A stretch of DNA of 64,000 nucleotides from Agrobacterium rubi TR3 = NBRC 13261 (GTDB lineage: Bacteria; Pseudomonadota; Alphaproteobacteria; Rhizobiales; Rhizobiaceae), in NCBI RefSeq assembly GCF_000739935.1, contig NZ_BBJU01000023.1, forward strand, positions 124,001-188,000. Direction: 5' to 3'. How positions within the stretch are numbered: position 1 is the first letter of the stretch; the number at the start of each line of letters is the position of its first letter. Under the pieces are notes generated by a model that was given only the letters and a program-made list of their open reading frames with translations, did not search any database and was not told where the DNA came from. A program made the position numbers and the translations under genes. This document shows positions 35,557 to 44,818 of this stretch, in pieces.

Positions 35557-36066
35557 CTACCGGCTGTTTATTTTCGCCCGCGCCTGACGGCAGTGAAGCA
35601 GAGCTTTTATGATGTGCTTTTCCACCATATTGCGGGAGATGCCGAGCCGCGCCGCGATCTCGCCATTGGGCAAGCCTTGGATGCGGCTGAGGACGAAAAC
35701 CTCTTGGCAACGCTTCGGCAACGCGCCGATTTCGCGGGCCATCACCGCCAGATGCTGGCGGCCCGTGACGATCTGCTCCTGATCCGGCCTGTCGCAGGCA
35801 AAACCGAGCCCGTCTTCCAACGACACCAGTAACGTGCGTTCGCGCGACTGTTTGATAATTGTCAGCCGCGCAACCGATTTGGCGATCTGGAAGAGATAGG
35901 CCTGCGGGTTTTCGATCGATGTTGTCTGAGAAACCTGCAAAACGCGCAACGCCGTTTCCTGCATCGCGTCCGCTGCATCTTCACGATCTCGAAGGCGGTG
36001 GCGAAAGAACCGTAAAAGGCGGTTGCTCTCCTCCGTTTTCAAAAGGTGTAACAACGCTGTACTCAT
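35557..36066 (-). CDS. fecI: FecI-type ECF sigma factor
   Basis: Sigma-70 family ECF factor of 169 residues for iron-uptake genes. Region 2 is LLRFFRHRLRDREDAADAMQETALRVL; region 4 is LPKRCQEVFVLSRIQGLPN followed by EIAARLGISRNMVEKHI, read in parts. I choose the ATG at 36066, which gives the normal family length; the alternative ATG at 36141 has no ribosome site and lies inside the palindromic iron box at 36137-36159. It should drive transcription of the receptor operon, with fecR next to it as its partner. Confidence 0.92.
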   Translation of the reverse strand: MSTALLHLLKTEESNRLLRFFRHRLRDREDAADAMQETALRVLQVSQTTSIENPQAYLFQIAKSVARLTIIKQSRERTLLVSLEDGLGFACDRPDQEQIVTGRQHLAVMAREIGALPKRCQEVFVLSRIQGLPNGEIAARLGISRNMVEKHIIKALLHCRQARAKINSR

Positions 36067-36136
36067 GAACCGACGACATCCAACAGCTTCTTTGTCGATC
36101 ACCACAACCCTTGGCCACAATGTCAGACATAAATTT

Positions 36137-36159
36137 AACATGACTTAATAGGTCATGTT
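36137..36159. promoter_or_regulatory. Palindromic iron box upstream of fecI
   Basis: AACATGAC-N7-GTCATGTT is a perfect inverted repeat with 8-bp arms, and it contains TGA-CTTAATAGG-TCA (36141-36155), the TGA-N9-TCA iron motif also seen at 30536-30550. It lies 71 bp upstream of the chosen fecI start. RirA-type repression of the signalling cascade is the likely role. Confidence 0.65.
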
Positions 36160-36293
36160 TATAGAGCTTGGCGCGTCAGGGCCAGACCAAAAAAAATTTG
36201 GTTGTGGATAAGGGGAAAAATATCCAAAGTGCTGTGGCCAAATTGCACGGGTCTACATCTTACCACCATCCGTGACCGCCTTAGAAGACAGCT

Positions 36294-37841
36294 CTAGACG
36301 GGCACACCATCGTCCAGTTTTTTCAGGAACGCACGAGCACTTTGTCTGTAGTCATCGCGTTTCGCGACGCTCATCCGTCGCCAATTGGCATAGGGCTTCG
36401 CCAGCCTGCGATTGGCTGACAACTTGTCCAAGTTTCGATCCAGAAAATCCCAGTAGAGAGCGTTGAAGGGACAAGCACCCTCTCCGGTTTTGCGGTTCAC
36501 ATCATAATGACAGCCTTCGCAATAATCCGACATTCGGGAAATATAGGCGCCGCTGGCGGCATAGGGTTTTGAGCCGAGCAGCCCGCCATCGGCAAATTGG
36601 CTCATGCCGATGACATTGGGCAATTCCACCCACTCATAGGCATCCGCATAGACCTCCAGGTACCATTCGTGCAAGGCATAGGGATCGAGCCCGGCCAGCA
36701 TGGCGAAATTGCCGGTGATCATGAGCCGTTGAATGTGGTGGGCATAGGCATTGTCTATGGTCTCGCCGATGACGGTCGACAGACAGGCCATATCCGTTTT
36801 TCCGCTCCAGAAGAAATCCGGCAGCGGACGCGTGGCATCGAAGAAATTGCGGTGCGCATAGTCCGGCATAAACATCCAGTAGACGCCGCGAATATATTCA
36901 CGCCAGCCGATGATCTGGCGGATAAAGCCTTCCACAGCGTTGATGGGCGCGTGACCTTGCAGATAAGCGCGTTCTGCCGCCTGACACACGGCCAAAGGGT
37001 CAAGAAGGCCGATATTAATATAGAAGGAAAGCAGCGAGTGGTTGAGATAGGGATCGTCTTTCACCATTGCATCCTGCGTTTCCCCGAATTTCGGCAGAAA
37101 ATCCGCAATGAAGGCATCCGCAGTTTTCTCAGCATCCGCCCGCGTCACCGCGAATGAGAAGCCGCCGGCTGAGCCCATGTGGTCGGCAAACCTGGTATCC
37201 ACCAGTTCCATGACTTCGCGTGTGGTTTCATCCGGCGAGAACGTGAGGTGACGGGGACGAAAGAGATCCGGCTTTGCGGGTGCACGGTTTTCGCTATCGA
37301 AATTCCAGCGACCCGACACCGGCATATCGCCCTCCATCAGAAGGCCCGTTTTACGGCGCATCTCGCGATAGAAAAATTCCATCGTCAGTTGACGGCGGCC
37401 GTTGGCCCAAAGGCGGAAGTCTTCATGGGAGCAGAGAAACCGGTTGTCTGACCGGATGTCCACCGGAACGCCTGTCTCCTTTTCCCAACTTTCCATAGCT
37501 TGGCTAACCCGCCATTCCCCGGGCCCTGTCACAATGATGTGTTGCGGGCCAAGCACCTCCACCGCACGTTTTAGTTCCCCCGTGAAAGAGCCGGTATTTC
37601 CGTCATCATCAAGCCTGACGTAGCGAACATAAAAGCCTCGTGCGGACAGCTCATCTGCAAAATGGCGCATTGCGGAGAGGATGAACACTATCTTCTTGCG
37701 GTGGTGGCGGACATAGGTGGTTTCCTCGGCCACCTCACACATGAGGATGATATCGCGGTCTGGCTCCGCGCCGTGAAGCGATGAGATCGCCGTGGAAAGC
37801 TGGTCGCCAAGGATGAAAATGAGGTTCCGACATTCGGACAT
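36294..37841 (-). CDS. phrB: FeS-containing (6-4) photolyase, PhrB type
   Basis: Light-driven DNA repair enzyme of 515 residues of the iron-sulfur bacterial cryptochrome/photolyase group. Cysteines C353, C441, C444 and C457 (DMACLST; YCEGCHYD; GEGACPFN) are each shifted by three from the 4Fe-4S ligands of Agrobacterium PhrB (350, 438, 441, 454) as I recall them. The His pair in NAYAHHIQR and the FAD region WVELPNVIGMSQFADGG are intact. The N-terminus LIFILGDQLS binds the antenna pigment. It is the only gene of its unit; no light-sensor partner is adjacent. Confidence 0.94.
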   Translation of the reverse strand: MSECRNLIFILGDQLSTAISSLHGAEPDRDIILMCEVAEETTYVRHHRKKIVFILSAMRHFADELSARGFYVRYVRLDDDGNTGSFTGELKRAVEVLGPQHIIVTGPGEWRVSQAMESWEKETGVPVDIRSDNRFLCSHEDFRLWANGRRQLTMEFFYREMRRKTGLLMEGDMPVSGRWNFDSENRAPAKPDLFRPRHLTFSPDETTREVMELVDTRFADHMGSAGGFSFAVTRADAEKTADAFIADFLPKFGETQDAMVKDDPYLNHSLLSFYINIGLLDPLAVCQAAERAYLQGHAPINAVEGFIRQIIGWREYIRGVYWMFMPDYAHRNFFDATRPLPDFFWSGKTDMACLSTVIGETIDNAYAHHIQRLMITGNFAMLAGLDPYALHEWYLEVYADAYEWVELPNVIGMSQFADGGLLGSKPYAASGAYISRMSDYCEGCHYDVNRKTGEGACPFNALYWDFLDRNLDKLSANRRLAKPYANWRRMSVAKRDDYRQSARAFLKKLDDGVPV

Positions 37842-38167
37842 GGTGGAGATATCCAGAGGTTTCTATACAATACGCGCGACGGCGCATAGCGGATTATAGG
37901 AATAAGGACCGATGGCCAAAAAGGTGCCCCAGCGGTCGTCTTTTTGGCCGATAAACACCTTCTGTTGAGCGATACAAAACTGCGTTGACACGCGCTTGAC
38001 ACAAATGAACTAACTGGTACAAACATTATATTGCGATCATCGAAACGCGGGAGGCGTTTAGCTTGCACGAGTGCAGGCGGGTCGAAAAAATCAGTTTTGT
38101 CGCCCAATTTGGACGGCAGCGGCTGGAGGAGAACGGTAAAACGTTCTGGCCGAACAGGGGAGGATAG
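37842..38167. other. Intergenic region between divergent phrB and ABC operon
   Basis: No gene is visible. GGCCAAAAA (37914-37922) and TTTTTGGCC (37941-37949) form a 9-bp inverted repeat with an 18-base loop. Two TTGACA hexamers lie at 37985-37990 and 37996-38001 facing the ABC operon, but no well-spaced -10 hexamer was found. A strong ribosome site, GGGGAGGA, precedes the permease start at 38168. Confidence 0.45.
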
Positions 38168-38836
38168 ATGTCTTACGCGCTTGATTTTTCTGCAGTCTAT
38201 GACCGCCTGCCCGAGCTATTTCTGGCGTGCCTTGCCACAATTGGCTTGGCGATTGCGGGAATGTTCTTTGCAACGATCATCGGCGTCTTAGGCGTGATCG
38301 CCCGCGGCTCCCGTTTCAAGCCGCTGCGCGTGCTGGTCATCAGCTTTGTCGAGCTTATCCGGAACACGCCGTTTCTCGTGCAAATCTTCTTCATCTTTTT
38401 CGCACTTCCGCAACTTGGGCTGCGCTTGAACCCGACGACGACGGCGATTGTCGCGCTGGCGCTGAATGGTGGCGCTTACGCTATCGAGATCATCCGTGGT
38501 GGCGTAGATGCCGTTCCCAAGGGGCAAGTGGAAGCAGGGCTTGCGCTCGGGCTGCGTCGCGGACAAATCTTCCGCCACATTATTCTGAGGCCCGCCTTAC
38601 GCGCGGTTTACCCATCGCTGACCAGCCAGTTCATCATGTTGACCCTGACGACATCGGTCTGCACGTCGATTGCGGCCTATGAATTGACGTCGGTCGCGCA
38701 AAGGATCGAGGCCGAGACCTTCCGCTCATTTGAGGTCTACTTCTCCATTACCCTGCTTTACCTCGTCATTTCCTCTCTGATGATGGGCGTGTTCGCACTG
38801 ATTTCGCGCCTTTCCTTCAGCTATCCGGTCAAGTGA
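38168..38836 (+). CDS. Polar amino-acid-type ABC permease 1 (quinate/shikimate locus)
   Basis: Inner-membrane permease of 222 residues, HisM/GlnP class, with five hydrophobic segments. The EAA loop is QVEAGLALGLRRGQIFRHI. It lies ten bases before a second permease of the same class, so the channel is a heterodimer. The operon continues with binding protein, ATPase and shikimate/quinate dehydrogenase, which suggests that the transported ligand is quinate, shikimate or a related hydroxy acid and not an amino acid; this is inference from context. Confidence 0.92.
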   Translation: MSYALDFSAVYDRLPELFLACLATIGLAIAGMFFATIIGVLGVIARGSRFKPLRVLVISFVELIRNTPFLVQIFFIFFALPQLGLRLNPTTTAIVALALNGGAYAIEIIRGGVDAVPKGQVEAGLALGLRRGQIFRHIILRPALRAVYPSLTSQFIMLTLTTSVCTSIAAYELTSVAQRIEAETFRSFEVYFSITLLYLVISSLMMGVFALISRLSFSYPVK

Positions 38837-38846
38837 GGCGAAAACA

Positions 38847-39497
38847 ATGTTCACCATCGGTCCCAACGAATTGTTTTTCCTGATGCAAGGTCTGAAATGG
38901 ACCCTTGCCTTGACGGTCATCGGCTTCATCGGCGGCGGCGTCTTCGGCCTTTGTGTTGCGCTGGCCAGAACGGCCGAGAACAAGGTCAGCCAGCGCGTGA
39001 CCGCTGGCTACATAACGGTCTTTCAAGGTACGCCGCTCTTGATGCAGCTTTTCGTAGTTTATTACGGCGTGGCACTTGTGGGTCTGGACATCGATGCCTG
39101 GATTGCGGTGGCCATTGCGTTTACGCTGCATGCCAGCGCATTCCTCGGTGAAATTTGGCGCGGCGGCATTCAAGCCGTCTCCAAGGGACAGACGGAAGCC
39201 GCCAAGGCGCTTGGCCTTCACTATGTCTCGCGCATGAAGGATGTGGTTCTGCCGCAGGCATTGAGAATTTCCCTGCCTGCGACAATCGGTTTTCTCGTCC
39301 AGCTCATCAAGGGCACATCGCTCGCCGCCATCGTCGGTTTCGTTGAGCTGTCGCGCGCAGGCCAAATCGTATCCAACCAGACATACAAGCCGCTGACGGT
39401 CTTTGCGATCGTCGGACTCATCTACTTTCTCATCTGCTGGCCGCTTTCGCTGTGGGGCGCCGGTGTCGAGAAGCGGCTTCAAACCGCATCTCGTTAA
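38847..39497 (+). CDS. Polar amino-acid-type ABC permease 2 (quinate/shikimate locus)
   Basis: Second permease of 216 residues with the EAA loop QTEAAKALGLHYVSRMKDV and LIKGTSLAAIVGFVEL near the C-terminus. It lies between the first permease and the binding-protein gene (33-base gap) and completes the heterodimeric channel. Confidence 0.92.
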   Translation: MFTIGPNELFFLMQGLKWTLALTVIGFIGGGVFGLCVALARTAENKVSQRVTAGYITVFQGTPLLMQLFVVYYGVALVGLDIDAWIAVAIAFTLHASAFLGEIWRGGIQAVSKGQTEAAKALGLHYVSRMKDVVLPQALRISLPATIGFLVQLIKGTSLAAIVGFVELSRAGQIVSNQTYKPLTVFAIVGLIYFLICWPLSLWGAGVEKRLQTASR

Positions 39498-39529
39498 TTT
39501 ATCATCAGCTTTGTAAGGAGGAGCAAAAG

Positions 39530-40366
39530 ATGAAATCCAAGAGCATGAAACTGAACCGCCGTATGCTGCTAGCACTTGCCGCAGCAACAGTTGCCCTGCC
39601 ATTCGTCACACCGGTCGATGCATTCGCCGGTACCGTCGAAGAGGCAAAGGCCAAGGGCAAGGTCGTCATCGGCATTCAGGGTGACAACTCCCCATGGGGC
39701 TTCGTCAACTCCAGCGGCGTGCAGGATGGTCTCGACGCCGATATCGGCAAGGCCTTTGCCGACTATCTCGGCGTCAAGGCAGAGTTCGTTCCGCTGGCCG
39801 TTGCCAACCGCATTCCCGCATTGATGACCGGCAAGGTCGACGTCTTGTTCGCCACGATGGGCATGACTGCAGAGCGTGCCAAGACAATCCAGTATTCCCA
39901 GCCTTATGCCGGTAACGTCCTTTCTGTTTACGGCCCGAAGGACAAGAAAATTGCTGGCTACGACGATCTCTCCGGCGTTCCTGTTGGCGTGCCGAAGTCC
40001 AGCGCGATGGACACGGCGATCACAGCTGGCGCAAAGGGCGCCAACATCCTGCGCTTCGATGACGATGCAGCCAACATTCAGGCCTTGATTTCCGGTCAGG
40101 TCGATGTGGTCGGTGGCAACCAGTTCTACGGCGACCGTCTGAATGCGGCTGCGCCTGACAAGTATGAGACGAAGTTCGATCTGACGACACTTTACAACGG
40201 TGCCGCCACCCGTCCTGGTGAAAAGGACTGGAATGAAACCATCAACGCCTTCCTGGTGAAGATCAAGGGCGATGGTGAACTGGCGAAGATTTACACCAAG
40301 TGGATGAAGCGCGAGGTTCCGGCCTTCCCGGAATCCCTGCCAGACGTTCCCTTCACCGTAAAGTAA
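39530..40366 (+). CDS. Periplasmic binding protein of quinate/shikimate-linked transporter
   Basis: SBP_bac_3 protein of 278 residues with a signal peptide ([16 protein letters not shown], cleavage near AFA-GT). The mature part shows [36 protein letters not shown] and [20 protein letters not shown], all family hallmarks. The ATG at 39530 follows AAGGAGGAG. Ligand residues for an amino group could not be checked by eye; if the ligand is a cyclitol acid, this pocket should differ from amino-acid relatives. Confidence 0.93.
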   Translation: MKSKSMKLNRRMLLALAAATVALPFVTPVDAFAGTVEEAKAKGKVVIGIQGDNSPWGFVNSSGVQDGLDADIGKAFADYLGVKAEFVPLAVANRIPALMTGKVDVLFATMGMTAERAKTIQYSQPYAGNVLSVYGPKDKKIAGYDDLSGVPVGVPKSSAMDTAITAGAKGANILRFDDDAANIQALISGQVDVVGGNQFYGDRLNAAAPDKYETKFDLTTLYNGAATRPGEKDWNETINAFLVKIKGDGELAKIYTKWMKREVPAFPESLPDVPFTVK

Positions 40367-40379
40367 GCAGGAGGTCACC

Positions 40380-41141
40380 ATGCCGCAAACCAACGCCGCT
40401 CAGGTTCCGCTGATCGCCCTTGAGGGCGTGGAAAAGTGGTATGGAGCCTTTCATGCGCTGAAAAATATCAATCTGACAGTTCGCAAAGGCGAGAAAATCG
40501 TTCTTTGCGGACCGTCCGGTTCCGGAAAATCGACGCTCATCCGCTGCATCAACCATCTGGAAGAAATCCAGACGGGCACGATCACCGTCGAAGGAACAAA
40601 GCTCACGAGTTCGGCCAGTGCCATCGACACCGTGCGCCGGGAAGTCGGCATGGTGTTCCAGAACTTCAACCTGTTTCCGCACAAGACCATTCTGGAAAAC
40701 TGCACGCTCGCGCCCATGCGGGCAAAGGGTTTGTCCAAGGCGGATGCCGAGAAGACCGCACGCAAATACCTGGAGCGTGTGCGCATTCTTGATCAGGCAG
40801 ACAAATATCCCGCACAGCTTTCCGGTGGCCAGCAGCAACGTGCAGCGATTGCGCGCGCGCTGTGCATGGAGCCCAAGGCCATGCTGTTCGATGAACCGAC
40901 ATCGGCGCTCGATCCTGAAATGGTCAAGGAAGTGCTCGACACCATGATCGGCCTTGCCCGCGACGGCATGACGATGATCTGCGTGACCCACGAAATGGGC
41001 TTTGCGCGACAAGTGGCCGACCGGGTTGTCTTCATGGCCTCTGGAGAGATCATCGAAGAAGCTCCGCCGGAAGAGTTCTTCCGCGATCCCAAACACCAGC
41101 GCACACGCACATTCCTGGGTGAAATTCTCGCCCATCACTGA
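40380..41141 (+). CDS. Polar amino-acid-type ABC ATPase (quinate/shikimate locus)
   Basis: ATPase of 253 residues: Walker [10 protein letters not shown], signature [15 protein letters not shown], Walker [13 protein letters not shown], switch His in VTHEMGF. CAGGAGG precedes the start. Its stop is 61 bases before the shikimate dehydrogenase gene on the same strand, so it is part of the same unit. Confidence 0.95.
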   Translation: MPQTNAAQVPLIALEGVEKWYGAFHALKNINLTVRKGEKIVLCGPSGSGKSTLIRCINHLEEIQTGTITVEGTKLTSSASAIDTVRREVGMVFQNFNLFPHKTILENCTLAPMRAKGLSKADAEKTARKYLERVRILDQADKYPAQLSGGQQQRAAIARALCMEPKAMLFDEPTSALDPEMVKEVLDTMIGLARDGMTMICVTHEMGFARQVADRVVFMASGEIIEEAPPEEFFRDPKHQRTRTFLGEILAHH

Positions 41142-41202
41142 TGGGCGCCTTTCACGTCCCGCGCCCTGCCCCATCACCTCATTCAATGAGTAATGCTCAG
41201 CC

Positions 41203-42072
41203 ATGACAGACAGACCATCATTGAAAGTCGGACTGATCGGTGCCGATATCCAGCTTTCCAAGACACCGCCGATGCATATGCGCGAGGGTGCGGCGCACGG
41301 TATCGACTATTCCTACGAACTGATCGATATCCATGCCCGCAACGTGGCGGAAAGCGCTCTGCCCGCCTTGCTGGATGAAGCTGAAGCGCGCGGCTTTGCG
41401 GGTGTGAACATCACCCACCCCTTCAAACAGGTCGTCATTCCGCACCTTCACACACTGTCCGACGATGCGCGCATGCTGGGTGCCGTCAACACGGTGGTTT
41501 TTCGGGATGGAAAACGCACCGGACACAATACGGATTGGTACGGGTTTTACGAAAGCTTCAAGCGCGGACTTCCTGATGCGAAACGCGATCGCGCACTTCT
41601 GATCGGTGCCGGTGGCGCAGGTGTGGCGGTTGCCCATGCAGCATTGAAGCTGGATATCGCCCACCTCGATATTTTCGATCAGGACATCAACCGCGCCAAA
41701 AACCTCGCGGACAAGCTGAACGAGCGATTTGGCGACATCAGGGCTTTTGCGGTCGAGGACCCGGCCCAGTCGCTTCCCCATGCCGATGGCCTGATCCACG
41801 CGACACCCGTCGGCATGCCGGCGCATCCCGGAATACCAGTGCCGGAGAGTTTGCTCGAAGCCCGCCATTGGGTTGCCGATATCGTCTACATGCCGCTGAT
41901 CACCGCCTTGTTGGCGGCTGCGGCGAGGAAAGGTTGTCAGACGCTGCCCGGCGGCGGCATGGCCGTGTTTCAGGCGGTTGGGGCCTTCAGGCTGTTTTCA
42001 GGACAAGAACCTGACCCGACACGCATGACCGCGCACTTCAAAGAACTCTGCGAGGCCGAGGTTATCGCATGA
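41203..42072 (+). CDS. Quinate/shikimate dehydrogenase
   Basis: NAD(P)-dependent dehydrogenase of 289 residues interconverting shikimate (or quinate) and 3-dehydro forms. The substrate pocket shows the Ser/Thr pair ADIQLSKTPPMH, catalytic Lys in NITHPFKQVVIP, and NTDWYGF; the nucleotide loop is GAGGAGVAVAHA. The context is catabolic: a transporter upstream and a dehydroshikimate dehydratase 0.8 kb on. It is therefore likely a YdiB/QuiB-like enzyme and not the biosynthetic AroE. A C-terminal GGGMAVFQAVGAFRLF motif is normal. The regulator gene on the other strand ends nine bases away. Confidence 0.92.
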   Translation: MTDRPSLKVGLIGADIQLSKTPPMHMREGAAHGIDYSYELIDIHARNVAESALPALLDEAEARGFAGVNITHPFKQVVIPHLHTLSDDARMLGAVNTVVFRDGKRTGHNTDWYGFYESFKRGLPDAKRDRALLIGAGGAGVAVAHAALKLDIAHLDIFDQDINRAKNLADKLNERFGDIRAFAVEDPAQSLPHADGLIHATPVGMPAHPGIPVPESLLEARHWVADIVYMPLITALLAAAARKGCQTLPGGGMAVFQAVGAFRLFSGQEPDPTRMTAHFKELCEAEVIA

Positions 42073-42081
42073 ACCGTTTCA

Positions 42082-42774
42082 TCAACCGCCATTTTCGGTA
42101 GCATCGATATGATCGACCCGAAGTACATAGCGCAACACCATATCAGCGACATGCTTCGACAAGGCTTCCTGACCGTCTTCGGTAAACAGACTGTTGCCGA
42201 AGATGAACGAGAAGGTCGCGACATTCGAGACGTTGAAGAAGGACAGCGCGCTGATCTGCCAGTGCAATTCCAGCGCGTCGATGCCGGTGCGAAAGACGCC
42301 CTGTTTCTGGCCCCGCGCCAGCACACTTTCCAGCGCTTCAATGGCCGGACGGTTGAGCTGACGGATGGTCTCAGAACCCTGCATGTGGCGCCCATGATGA
42401 ACATTCTCGATCATGACCATGCGGATAAACGACGGGTGGCGACGATGGTGTTCGAAGGTAAAACGACACAGCTTGTCGAGTGCCGCGCGCGGTTCCATGA
42501 CGTCAAGGTCAAGATCGCTCTCGCCGCCGCGCACCTTGGCGTAGGCTTCCTCAAGAACCTGCTGATACAGGCCCTCCTTGTCGCCGTAATAATAGTAGAT
42601 CATGCGCTTCGACGTGCGGGTGCGCGCTGCAATCTCATCGATGCGGGCACCGGACAGACCATTTTGCGAAAACTCTTCCATCGCGACCGACAGAATGTCG
42701 CGGCGCACGCCTTCAGGGTCGCGTTTTGCCTGCCGCGTAACGCTGGCATTGATAGAGGTCGCGGCTTTGGTCAT
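42082..42774 (-). CDS. TetR family regulator of quinate/shikimate genes
   Basis: Regulator of 230 residues: helix-turn-helix in IDEIAARTRTSKRMIYYYYGDKEGLY (read in parts), then a helical ligand domain of the type with HHRRHPSFIRMVMIENVHHG. The ATG at 42774 is chosen because the frame beyond it covers the divergent promoter and the dehydratase gene start. The 85-base gap holds GTTAT-N14-ATAAC (42818-42841), a possible operator. It is divergent from the dehydratase and most likely represses it in the absence of a pathway intermediate. Confidence 0.88.
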   Translation of the reverse strand: MTKAATSINASVTRQAKRDPEGVRRDILSVAMEEFSQNGLSGARIDEIAARTRTSKRMIYYYYGDKEGLYQQVLEEAYAKVRGGESDLDLDVMEPRAALDKLCRFTFEHHRRHPSFIRMVMIENVHHGRHMQGSETIRQLNRPAIEALESVLARGQKQGVFRTGIDALELHWQISALSFFNVSNVATFSFIFGNSLFTEDGQEALSKHVADMVLRYVLRVDHIDATENGG

Positions 42775-42859
42775 TGTCCACCCATCCACGGTTGGCCCAT
42801 CCCCAGCCATTACCACCGTTATTAACCAAATAGTACATAACACTGGAAAGGAAGGCAAT

Positions 42860-44794
42860 ATGGTCATCCCCGGCACCCCGCAGCAAAAGCTGCCCATGCG
42901 GACCTCCATCGCAACAGTTTCCATCAGCGGAGAGTTTCCAGAGAAGCTTTCTGCCATTGCAAAGGCTGGTTTCTCAGGCGTCGAAATCTTCGAGAACGAT
43001 TTCCTGACCTACGACGCTTCGCCACGCGAAGTGCGCAAGATGGTCCTTGATCACGGACTCGAGATCACCCTGTTCCAGCCGTTTCGCGATTTCGAGGGTA
43101 TGCCTGATCAACACCGGCAGCGGGCATTCGAACGTGCCGAGCGCAAATTCGACATCATGGGCGAACTCGGCACTGATCTGATGCTGATCTGCTCCAATGT
43201 CTCGCCGATTTCCTTGGGTGGTGTCGATCGCGCAGCCAACGACTTCAACGAGTTGGGAGAACGCGCCGCCAAACACGGGCTTCGCGTGGGTTATGAGGCT
43301 TTAGCCTGGGGACGCCATATCAGCGATCATCGCGATGCATGGGAGGTGGTGCGCCGCGCCGATCAAGCCAATGTCGGCATCATCCTCGATAGCTTCCATA
43401 CGTTGTCGCGCAAGATAGACCCCAATTCGATACGCTCCATACCTGGCGACAAGATCTTCATCGTGCAATTGGCGGATGCGCCCTTGTTCGACATGGACCT
43501 GCTCTACTGGAGCCGCCATTTCCGCAATATGCCGGGCGAAGGCGATCTGCCGGTGGTGGATTTCATGCGCGCCGTCGCCGCCACGGGGTATTCCGGCCCG
43601 CTGTCTCTAGAGATTTTCAACGACCAGTTCCGCGGCGGTTCAGCACGTTTACTGGCCGAAGACGGACACCGGTCGCTGATTTACCTGATGGACCAGGTGC
43701 GACGTTTGGAGCCGGATATTCGCATATCCATGCCCGACATGCCAAGCCCGGTGGAGACTTCGGGTGTCGAGTTCGTGGAGTTCACGACAGGACCCAATGA
43801 GAAGGCCGAACTGGAGGCTTTGCTCGACACGCTCGGGTTTGCGAAGTCGGCGCGTCATCTCAACCGAGAGGTCGAGCTTTATACGCAAGCCGATATTCGC
43901 ATCGTCATCAACACCGACAGCACCGGCGAAAGCTTTGCTGGCTCATCCTATTCCGTACACGGCACCAACGCCTATGCCTTTGGCATGAAGGTGACGGATG
44001 CCAAGGCGGCATTGGAGCGCGCGGCGGCCATGGGTGCGCAGACTTTCATCGAGCCCCGACAGAGCGGAGAAATTGCCATTCCCGCCATTCAGGGTGTCGG
44101 CAACGGGGTCATCTACTTCCTTGACGACTCCCCTGCCCTCTCTTCCATCTGGGAGCAGGAATTCAAGCCGCTTGAACCAGACGTACCAGGCGATGCAGGC
44201 CTCACACGGATCGACCATCTGGCGCAGACCACACGTTATGACGAGATGCTCACGTGGCTGTTGTTTTACACGTCTATCTTCTCGATGCGCCGCACACCGA
44301 TGGTGGACGTGGTGGAGCCCGGCGGTCTTGTTCGCAGCCAAGCCATCGAAAGCCTGCCAAAGGCAGACTTTCGTTTGACCATGAACGGTGCTGACAATCG
44401 CAAAACATTTGCGGGCAAGTTTCTGGCGGAAGGTTTTGGCACCAGCATCCAGCATATCGCATTTTCGTCCAACGATATTTTCGCCACCGCCAAGGCTCTA
44501 CAGCAGCGCGGCTTCCGCGCCCTGCCGATTTCGCGCAACTATTACGACGATCTCGAGGCACGCTTCGGCCTAGAGCCGGAACTGTCGGACGCGCTGCGCG
44601 CCTCCAGCATTCTTTATGACCGCGACGACAATGGCGAATATTTTCAGATCTATAGCCAGACCTTCGGCGAAGGCTTCTTCTTTGAAATCGTCGAACGACG
44701 TGGTCAGTATGCTGGTTATGGTGCTATGAACGCGCCCTTCCGTATCGGTGCGCAGCGACGCCTGCTGCGCCCGGCGGGTCTTCCTCGCGATTGA
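42860..44794 (+). CDS. 3-Dehydroshikimate dehydratase fused to HPPD-like domain
   Basis: Two-domain protein of 644 residues. Residues 1-290 are a TIM-barrel sugar-isomerase-like dehydratase (GFSGVEIFENDFL, GYEALAWGRHI, ILDSFHTL, SLEIFNDQF, with metal-binding Glu/Asp/His) that turns 3-dehydroshikimate into protocatechuate. From about residue 330 a vicinal-oxygen-chelate domain like 4-hydroxyphenylpyruvate dioxygenase follows; its metal triad appears intact as H453 (RIDHLAQ), H532 (IQHIAFS) and E609 (FFEIVER). This layout is known from QuiC1-type enzymes. The start at 42860 follows GGAAAGGAAGG; the open frame to 42602 overlaps the TetR gene. It follows the dehydrogenase in pathway order. Confidence 0.92.
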   Translation: MVIPGTPQQKLPMRTSIATVSISGEFPEKLSAIAKAGFSGVEIFENDFLTYDASPREVRKMVLDHGLEITLFQPFRDFEGMPDQHRQRAFERAERKFDIMGELGTDLMLICSNVSPISLGGVDRAANDFNELGERAAKHGLRVGYEALAWGRHISDHRDAWEVVRRADQANVGIILDSFHTLSRKIDPNSIRSIPGDKIFIVQLADAPLFDMDLLYWSRHFRNMPGEGDLPVVDFMRAVAATGYSGPLSLEIFNDQFRGGSARLLAEDGHRSLIYLMDQVRRLEPDIRISMPDMPSPVETSGVEFVEFTTGPNEKAELEALLDTLGFAKSARHLNREVELYTQADIRIVINTDSTGESFAGSSYSVHGTNAYAFGMKVTDAKAALERAAAMGAQTFIEPRQSGEIAIPAIQGVGNGVIYFLDDSPALSSIWEQEFKPLEPDVPGDAGLTRIDHLAQTTRYDEMLTWLLFYTSIFSMRRTPMVDVVEPGGLVRSQAIESLPKADFRLTMNGADNRKTFAGKFLAEGFGTSIQHIAFSSNDIFATAKALQQRGFRALPISRNYYDDLEARFGLEPELSDALRASSILYDRDDNGEYFQIYSQTFGEGFFFEIVERRGQYAGYGAMNAPFRIGAQRRLLRPAGLPRD

Positions 44795-44818
44795 TGAGCC
44801 GCATTACCGAACGGCGGA

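Noticed and set aside
37985-38032. Sigma-70 promoter with TTGACA boxes before the quinate/shikimate transporter
   Set aside because: Two -35-like hexamers are present but no -10 hexamer at 16-18 bases; kept only as a note in the intergenic entry.
40353-41261. 302-residue open frame on the minus strand
   Set aside because: Antisense to a textbook ABC ATPase; shadow frame.
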